A stretch of 64,000 bases of DNA from Burkholderia multivorans ATCC BAA-247 (GTDB lineage Bacteria; Pseudomonadota; Gammaproteobacteria; Burkholderiales; Burkholderiaceae), in the NCBI RefSeq assembly GCF_000959525.1, contig NZ_CP009830.1:186001-250000 (forward strand), given 5' to 3'. The notes under the pieces were generated by a model. The model made no database searches. It was not told the origin of the DNA and saw nothing but the letters and a program-made list of their open reading frames with translations. Below, in pieces: positions 59,238-64,000 of the stretch. Made by a program: the position numbers and the translations under genes. Each line of letters begins with the position of its first letter. Positions within the stretch are counted from its first letter, which is position 1.

Positions 59238-60380
59238 GTGAGAATTGCCGCCATCGAAGTCATTCGCCTGTCGCTCGCATTCGACGCGGGCCGCCGCCCC
59301 GCCCCGACGTCGGCACCCGCCGCGGACACCTACAATGCCGCCGACCGATCGCTGCGTCGGATGGAATCGCTGCTCGTCAAGGTCACCGACGAAGCGGGCC
59401 GCGTCGGCTGGGGTGAAGCGTTTGGCCATCTGATCAATCCCGTCACGTTCGCCGCGCTCGAAGGCCCCGTCGGGCGCTGGTTCCGCGGCGCCGAATTCGA
59501 ACCGACGCCCGGCGGGATCGGCGCATTGCGCGACGCGGCCGACCGCGCGCTGCATGCGTTCGGACGAACCGGGCCGGTGCTGTACGCGCTGTCCGCGATC
59601 GATACTGCGCTGCACGACCTGTCCGCGCAGCACGCGGGGCAGCCGCTGTATCGCTGGCTCGGCGCACGGCGCGACGAGATCGACGTGTACGCGAGCCTCG
59701 TCAGCTACGAGAACGAGCCCGGCGAAGTCGCCCGCCACGTGCGGCGCGCATGGGACGAAGGGTTTCGGCGGATCAAGCTGCACGAGACTGAACGCGCGGC
59801 GATCGCGGCCGCCCGCGATGCATTGCCGGTTGGCGGCGAGCTGATGGTCGACGTGAACTGTCCTTGGACCGCGAACGAAGCCGTGCGTCGCGTCGGCGAA
59901 CTGGCCGATCTCGGGCTCGGCTGGATAGAAGAGCCGGTATGGCCGTGCGACGACGCGCGCGCGATCGCGCGTGTGCGCGGCACCGGCGTGCGCGTCGCGG
60001 CCGGCGAGAACGCATCGGGCGTCGCCGGCTTTCGCAATCTGTTCGAACACGACGCCCTCGATGTCGCGCAGCCGAGCGTCGCGAAGATCGGGGGACCGAC
60101 CGCGATGCGTGCGGTCATCGCGCTGGCTGCGCAGCACCGCGTGCGCGTTGTTCCGCATTGCTTCTACTATGGCGCGGGCCTGCTGGCGACCGCACATCTG
60201 GTCGCGACGCTGCCGGTCGACGTCGCGCTCGAGATTCCGTATCTCGACTGGCCCGAACGGCTGCATGACGCGCAGCGCCCCGGTGCGCGACTGCGGCTAC
60301 CCGACATGCCGGGGCTCGGCTTCGTGCCGGACGACGCGGTACTGGCGCGCAATACGATTGCGCACGCAACGATCTGCTGA
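59238..60380 (+). CDS. Enolase-superfamily enzyme (mandelate racemase/muconate lactonizing type)
   Basis: A 380-residue enzyme with the enolase-superfamily design: an alpha+beta capping domain (about 1-125), then a TIM barrel. Barrel residues visible are the second-strand base region FRRIKLHETE (Lys), and the metal ligands Asp in LMVDVNCPWT, Glu in GWIEEPVWP and Glu in VAAGENASG. Asp/Ser at DVAQPSVAKIGG and His in VPHCFYYGAG complete the set expected for dehydratases or epimerases of the mandelate racemase subgroup. A sugar-acid substrate is suggested by the MFS gene that follows. The start is GTG at 59238 with only a weak GAGAA upstream. It follows a promoter-operator 40 bases away. Confidence 0.88.
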   Translation: MRIAAIEVIRLSLAFDAGRRPAPTSAPAADTYNAADRSLRRMESLLVKVTDEAGRVGWGEAFGHLINPVTFAALEGPVGRWFRGAEFEPTPGGIGALRDAADRALHAFGRTGPVLYALSAIDTALHDLSAQHAGQPLYRWLGARRDEIDVYASLVSYENEPGEVARHVRRAWDEGFRRIKLHETERAAIAAARDALPVGGELMVDVNCPWTANEAVRRVGELADLGLGWIEEPVWPCDDARAIARVRGTGVRVAAGENASGVAGFRNLFEHDALDVAQPSVAKIGGPTAMRAVIALAAQHRVRVVPHCFYYGAGLLATAHLVATLPVDVALEIPYLDWPERLHDAQRPGARLRLPDMPGLGFVPDDAVLARNTIAHATIC

Positions 60381-60500
60381 ACAGCGCAGCCGCGCGTTGG
60401 AGCGAAGATCGCGAAGCGGTTGCCGGCATCGGCCGCGCGGTCGCAAAACATCGAACCGGGGCACCCGGCAGCGCCGCCCGCCCGGTCAACAGGAGACGAC

Positions 60501-61799
60501 ATGAAAACACGATACCGCTGGTGGGTCGGCGCACTGCTGTTCGGCGCCGGCATGCTGAACTATCTGGACCGCGCTGCATTGTCGGTCGTCGCACCGATCA
60601 TCAAGCGCGATCTCGGCATTGGCGATGCGCAGATGGGCGTATTGTTCAGCAGCTTCTTCGTCGGCTATTGCGTGTTTTGTTTCGTCGGCGGTTGGGCTGC
60701 CGATCGTTTCGGGCCGCGCCGCGTGTTCGCGTGGGCGGCCGGCGTGTGGTCGCTGTTCTGCGGTGCAACCGCGCTGGCCGGGTCGTTCGTGCATCTGCTG
60801 GTCGTGCGCGTCGCGTTCGGGATCGGTGAAGGGCCGATGGGAACGACGACGAACAAGGCGATCTCGAACTGGTTTCCGCGTCGCGAAGCGGGGCGAGCGG
60901 TCGGCTGGACGAACGCCGGGCAGCCGCTCGGCGCGGCGATTGCTGCGCCGATCGTCGGCCTCGTCGCGTTGCAGTTCGGCTGGCGCGTGTCGTTTGTCGT
61001 GATCGCCGCGCTCGGCTTCCTGTGGCTTGTCGCATGGTGGCGGCTGTTCCGCGACGAACCTGCCGCGCATCCGCGCGTGTCGCCGGAAGAGGCGCGCGAG
61101 ATCGCAGCGGATCGCGGCGTTGACGCAGTACACGGCACGCGCGACGTGCACGCAGCAGACGCGCACGCGGCACGTCCGCTGCTGCACTATCTGCTGTCGC
61201 GCCCGGTGCTCGGCGTCGCGCTCGCGTTCTTCAGCTTCAACTACGTGCTGTATTTCTTCCTGTCGTGGCTACCCAGCTATCTGACCGACTATCAGCATCT
61301 GAACATCAAGCAGATGAGCGTGGTCGGCATCCTGCCGTGGCTCGGCGCGACGGTCGGCTTCGTCGCCGGCGGCACTGTATCGGACCGCATCTACCGCCAC
61401 AGCGGCGACGTGCTGTTCGCACGCAAGATCGTGATCGTCGTCGGGCTCGGCGTCGCGGCGGCGTGCGTGCTGCTCGCGTCGCGCGTGAATTCCCTCGGTG
61501 CGGCCGTCACGCTGATCGCGATCGCGAGCCTGTTCGCGTTCATGGCGCCGCAAGCGTGCTGGTCGTTGCTGCAGGAAATCGTGCCGCGCGAGCGCGTCGG
61601 TGCGGCCGGTGGCTTCGTGCACCTGCTCGCGAATCTGGCCGGCATTCTGTCGCCGAGCCTGACCGGCTGGCTCGTGCAATACGGTGGCGGATATGCGGGC
61701 GCGTTCGTGCTCGCGGGCGCGTCAGCGCTGGCGGGCGCGGCGATTCTGACGGTCGCGGTGCGGCCGCGCACGGTCGCGCAGATGCGCGGCGCGGTTTAG
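60501..61799 (+). CDS. MFS transporter (anion:cation symporter family)
   Basis: A 432-residue carrier with 12 predicted helices. The loop 2-3 motif GGWAADRFGPRRVFAW and the early GMLNYLDRAALSVVAPIIKRDLGI (in pieces) are those of the ACS family (hexuronate, glucarate, galactonate and aromatic acid importers). SNWFPRREAGRAVGWTN in helix 4-5 and PQACWSLLQEIVPRERVG later are also typical. AGGAGAC precedes the ATG at 60501. It lies 120 bases after the enolase-superfamily gene, so the two form a small import-and-conversion operon for an organic or sugar acid. Confidence 0.9.
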   Translation: MKTRYRWWVGALLFGAGMLNYLDRAALSVVAPIIKRDLGIGDAQMGVLFSSFFVGYCVFCFVGGWAADRFGPRRVFAWAAGVWSLFCGATALAGSFVHLLVVRVAFGIGEGPMGTTTNKAISNWFPRREAGRAVGWTNAGQPLGAAIAAPIVGLVALQFGWRVSFVVIAALGFLWLVAWWRLFRDEPAAHPRVSPEEAREIAADRGVDAVHGTRDVHAADAHAARPLLHYLLSRPVLGVALAFFSFNYVLYFFLSWLPSYLTDYQHLNIKQMSVVGILPWLGATVGFVAGGTVSDRIYRHSGDVLFARKIVIVVGLGVAAACVLLASRVNSLGAAVTLIAIASLFAFMAPQACWSLLQEIVPRERVGAAGGFVHLLANLAGILSPSLTGWLVQYGGGYAGAFVLAGASALAGAAILTVAVRPRTVAQMRGAV

Positions 61800-62340
61800 T
61801 CGCGCGTATGCGCTCGCGCGGGTCGGCGCGTCGCGATTGCTCCGTGCCCACTGAAGGGCGGAGCGGATGTGCGTTCATCTTCGAGCGCTGACGGCGCGAC
61901 GGCGCGAGATCGTCGAACGGCTTGGCCGGATGCCTGAGCGCCTGAAGACGCGCTGCAACGGCTATGCCCTTGCGCAAGGCGGGACGAGGCCTCTCTCGTG
62001 GCATACGCGCAACGCGTGCGCAATATCGAAACGTGATTCTTCTCGCTCTCGCCCGCACACAGCACGCGCACACTTGCAATCCGCGCGGAACCACCGTCGG
62101 CATGACGTCGCCCGTTCCCACCTTCCACGCCGCGCGACGACCTCCCGCCCACCCGCCGCAGCGTACCGCTGAACTTCCGCGCCTCTACCCGTTCTATTCG
62201 CTCACATGCCGCCCCGCGTCGACGCACGCGCTCACGCATCGCAAAGACGCCAGCAGGCATACAACTTGCGCACAGCGCACGCTTTCCGCAACGCACGGAC
62301 GCGCACCGCGATACGAACGAAACCGCTTCGGAGGCTTGTG
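61800..62340. other. Intergenic region without a recognised gene
   Basis: About 540 bases between the MFS gene and the epimerase gene. I find no conserved coding sequence, long repeat or clear terminator. The promoter of the epimerase gene should lie in its right part. Codon-like GC periodicity is weak on both strands. Confidence 0.45.
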
Positions 62341-63504
62341 ATGAAACGACTCTGGCTGCAGCGCGCAATCGCTACGATCTTCCTGTACGCAACAGTCGGC
62401 ACCGCGGCGAACGCGGCATCGCCGTCGGCGGACGTAGCGATCCACCGCAACGACTACGGCATCACGCGCACCGGTCGCGCGGTGAGCCAGTACACGCTGA
62501 GCAACGCGCACGGCGTGACGCTGAAAGTCATCACGTACGGCGGCATCGTGACGGCGCTCGAAGTGCCGGACCGAACCGGCAAGGTCGCCGACATCGTGCT
62601 GGGCTTCGATTCGCTGTCCGACTACGAAGCGCACAACGGCAACATTCATTTCGGCGCGCTGATCGGCCGCTACGCAAATCGCATCGCGCACGGACGTTTC
62701 TCGCTCGACGGCAACACGTGGCAGTTGCCGCTCAACGACGGACGCAACACGCTGCACGGCGGGCCCGACAGTTTCGACGCGAAGGTGTGGACGGTCACCG
62801 CCGCACGCAGCGACGGCCAGCGTGCGAGCGTCACGCTGCGCTACGTGAGCCCCGACGGCGAGAACGGCTTTCCCGGCACACTGACGACGGACGTGACCTA
62901 CACGCTGACGAACGACGACGTGATCCGCATCGACTATCGCGCGACGACGGACAAGGACACCGTCGTCAACCTGACGAACCACAGCTATTTCAATCTCGCC
63001 GGGCACGACAGCGGCAGCGTCGAGCGGCAATTGATCGAGATCGACGCGTCGCGCTTCACGCCGACCGACGCGACGTCGATCCCGACCGGCGAACTCGCGA
63101 GCGTCGCCGGCACGCCGATGGATCTGCGCGCGCCTACGCCGATCGGTGCACGCTTGCGCAGCGCGCATCCGCAACTGGCAATGGCGCACGGCTACGATCA
63201 CAACTGGGTGCTCGATCACGGCGGCGAAGCGGCGCCCGCGTTTGCGGCGCGCGCCTACGATCCGGCGTCGGGCCGTTTTCTCGCGCTATACACGACGCAG
63301 CCGGGGCTCCAGTTCTACACGTCGAACGGCCTGAACGGCAGCGTCGTCGGCAAGGGCGGTACCGTTTATCGGCAAACGGATGCGTTCGCGCTCGAAGCCG
63401 AGCATTTCCCCGATTCACCGAATCATCCGGCGTTCCCGACGACCGTGCTGAAGCCCGGCCAGACGTTGCACGAAGTGACGTTGTGGAAGGTGGGCGCACG
63501 ATGA
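62341..63504 (+). CDS. Aldose 1-epimerase (galactose mutarotase), exported
   Basis: A 387-residue mutarotase that interconverts alpha and beta forms of aldoses. The signal peptide is MKRLWLQRAIATIFLYATVGTAANA, so the enzyme is periplasmic. Family residues are LKVITYGGIVTAL, IGRYANRIAHGRF (substrate Asn/Arg), NTLHGGPDSFDAKVW, the catalytic His in NLTNHSYFNLAG, GYDHNWVLD, and the catalytic Glu in ALEAEHFPDSPNHPAFP. CGGAGG lies seven bases before the ATG at 62341. It is a single gene. Export of a mutarotase suggests preparation of sugars for uptake, but no sugar transporter gene adjoins it. Confidence 0.93.
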   Translation: MKRLWLQRAIATIFLYATVGTAANAASPSADVAIHRNDYGITRTGRAVSQYTLSNAHGVTLKVITYGGIVTALEVPDRTGKVADIVLGFDSLSDYEAHNGNIHFGALIGRYANRIAHGRFSLDGNTWQLPLNDGRNTLHGGPDSFDAKVWTVTAARSDGQRASVTLRYVSPDGENGFPGTLTTDVTYTLTNDDVIRIDYRATTDKDTVVNLTNHSYFNLAGHDSGSVERQLIEIDASRFTPTDATSIPTGELASVAGTPMDLRAPTPIGARLRSAHPQLAMAHGYDHNWVLDHGGEAAPAFAARAYDPASGRFLALYTTQPGLQFYTSNGLNGSVVGKGGTVYRQTDAFALEAEHFPDSPNHPAFPTTVLKPGQTLHEVTLWKVGAR

Positions 63505-63562
63505 CGCGTGAGCGTCCTCTGACTCTCACGACAGCCGCCGCAGCACGCCCATCAAGTTCCGG

Positions 63563-63591
63563 TTGAACACGCGCGCCCCGACGCCTATACT
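63563..63591 (+). promoter_or_regulatory. Promoter predicting a leaderless mRNA
   Basis: TTGAAC (63563-63568), 17 bases, then TATACT (63586-63591) form a near-consensus sigma-70 promoter. The ATG of the ArsR gene begins at 63599, seven bases after the -10 box, where transcription itself should begin. No ribosome binding site lies between. Confidence 0.65.
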
Positions 63592-63598
63592 TAGCCGC

Positions 63599-63961
63599 AT
63601 GGATAAGTATCAGTTGTCGATCGGCGACGTCTTCCACGCGTTGGCCGATCCGACGCGCGTGGCGATCGTCTGCGCGCTGGCGAGCGGTGCGCAGACGGTG
63701 TCGACGCTGGCCGCGCCGTTCGACATGGCGCTGCCTTCGTTCATGAAGCATCTGACGGTGCTCGAACGCAGCGGCTTGATCCTCACGTCCAAGTCCGGCC
63801 GCACGCGCACTTGCGAACTGCAGCCGCAGCGGCTGCAGCAAGCCGAGCGCTGGCTCGCCGAGCAGCGCGCGATGTGGGAAGCGCGATCCGATCGCATGGT
63901 CGAATTCGTCAAACGACTTCATCAACAGGAGCAAGCCGATGACTCGAAACGCCGCCGATAG
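63599..63961 (+). CDS. ArsR-family transcriptional regulator
   Basis: A 120-residue winged-helix regulator with the early ArsR phrase VFHALADPTRVAIVCALASG (about 11-30). The recognition region is TVSTLAAPFDMALPSFMKHLTVLERSGLI (about 33-61, in pieces), followed by the wing TSKSGRTRTCEL. Only one Cys is present, so it is not a metal sensor of the ArsR/SmtB kind. It is of the group that pairs with SRPBCC/AHSA1 proteins, whose gene starts inside its 3' end (23-base overlap). The start at 63599 is taken over an in-frame TTG at 63563 because the latter overlaps the promoter -35 box. Confidence 0.9.
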   Translation: MDKYQLSIGDVFHALADPTRVAIVCALASGAQTVSTLAAPFDMALPSFMKHLTVLERSGLILTSKSGRTRTCELQPQRLQQAERWLAEQRAMWEARSDRMVEFVKRLHQQEQADDSKRRR

Positions 63962-64000
63962 CGCCGACTCGCGCGACCTCATGATCACGCGCGTGCTGCG
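63939..64000 (+). CDS. SRPBCC (AHSA1-like) protein, N-terminal part, cut by the window edge
   Basis: Only about 20 residues are visible: MTRNAADSADSRDLMITRVL. The segment SRDLMITRVL is the usual first strand of the SRPBCC/AHSA1 family (…RELVFKAWTDPE follows in relatives). ACAGGAG lies nine bases before the ATG at 63939. It overlaps the ArsR gene by 23 bases, the standard ArsR-SRPBCC pair. These small alpha/beta proteins bind hydrophobic ligands; the function here is unknown. Confidence 0.75.
   Translation, partial: MTRNAADSADSRDLMITRVL

Noticed and set aside
61800-62340. Possible small gene in the 540-base gap
   Set aside because: The candidate frames on both strands lack ribosome binding sites, conserved sequence and the third-position GC pattern of real genes here.

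Overview
The window is a high-GC (roughly two-thirds G+C) segment of a Burkholderia chromosome. The complete rRNA operon is of Burkholderia type: 16S, tRNA-Ile(GAT), tRNA-Ala(TGC), 23S, 5S. The coding genes use strongly GC-biased third positions, most start with ATG behind GGAG-like ribosome binding sites, and the gene set is typical of the genus (DUF4148 protein, many AraC and LysR regulators, acyl-CoA modules). The species cannot be fixed from this window. The mix of accessory catabolic genes with an rRNA operon would suit a secondary chromosome, but that is inference.

Layout. 1-5.9 kb: 3' end of a second-type purA, a LysR regulator, a dienelactone hydrolase, a DUF4148 protein, and a GlxA-type AraC regulator divergent from an HD hydrolase. 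6.4-8.3 kb: a ParS/RES toxin-antitoxin pair and a tyrosine-recombinase homologue that has lost most catalytic residues. 8.5-11.4 kb: a gamma-glutamyltransferase lipoprotein and an Ala/Gly-rich exported protein, each followed by a terminator. 11.7-17.8 kb: a YhaO/YhaN (SbcD/SbcC-like) nuclease-ATPase pair in line with a Mesh1-type alarmone hydrolase and a DUF429 protein. 18.5-24.4 kb: the rRNA operon with two promoters, boxA signals, processing stems and a strong terminator. 24.5-25.6 kb: a decayed GNAT acetyltransferase gene and a membrane protein. 25.8-30.6 kb: an AraC regulator divergent from an acyl-CoA synthetase / SDR dehydrogenase / thiolase operon. 30.7-39.0 kb: a TetR regulator divergent from a complete reductive pyrimidine degradation operon (pydC, preT, preA, NCS1 transporter, hydA), with a clear operator candidate between them. 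39.0-40.2 kb: a Rieske oxygenase. 40.3-46.0 kb: an extracytoplasmic methionine-sulfoxide repair operon (msrB, dipZ, msrA) divergent from a two-component system. 46.1-50.3 kb: AraC, fatty acyl-CoA ligase, AraC. 50.6-53.0 kb: an exported WG-repeat/DUF2167 fusion protein. 53.2-58.8 kb: a beta-oxidation operon (acyl-CoA dehydrogenase, ETF-ubiquinone oxidoreductase, thiolase, 3-hydroxyacyl-CoA dehydrogenase). 58.9-61.8 kb: an AraC remnant, then an enolase-superfamily enzyme and an MFS transporter behind a promoter overlapped by a perfect inverted repeat. 62.3-64.0 kb: a secreted aldose epimerase and an ArsR/SRPBCC pair whose promoter predicts a leaderless mRNA.

The most system-like regions are the methionine-sulfoxide repair operon with its divergent two-component system, the YhaO/YhaN-Mesh1-DUF429 run, and the pyrimidine operon with its operator. 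The most unusual single proteins are the degenerate recombinase and the WG/DUF2167 fusion. No CRISPR array, insertion sequence or prophage was seen.
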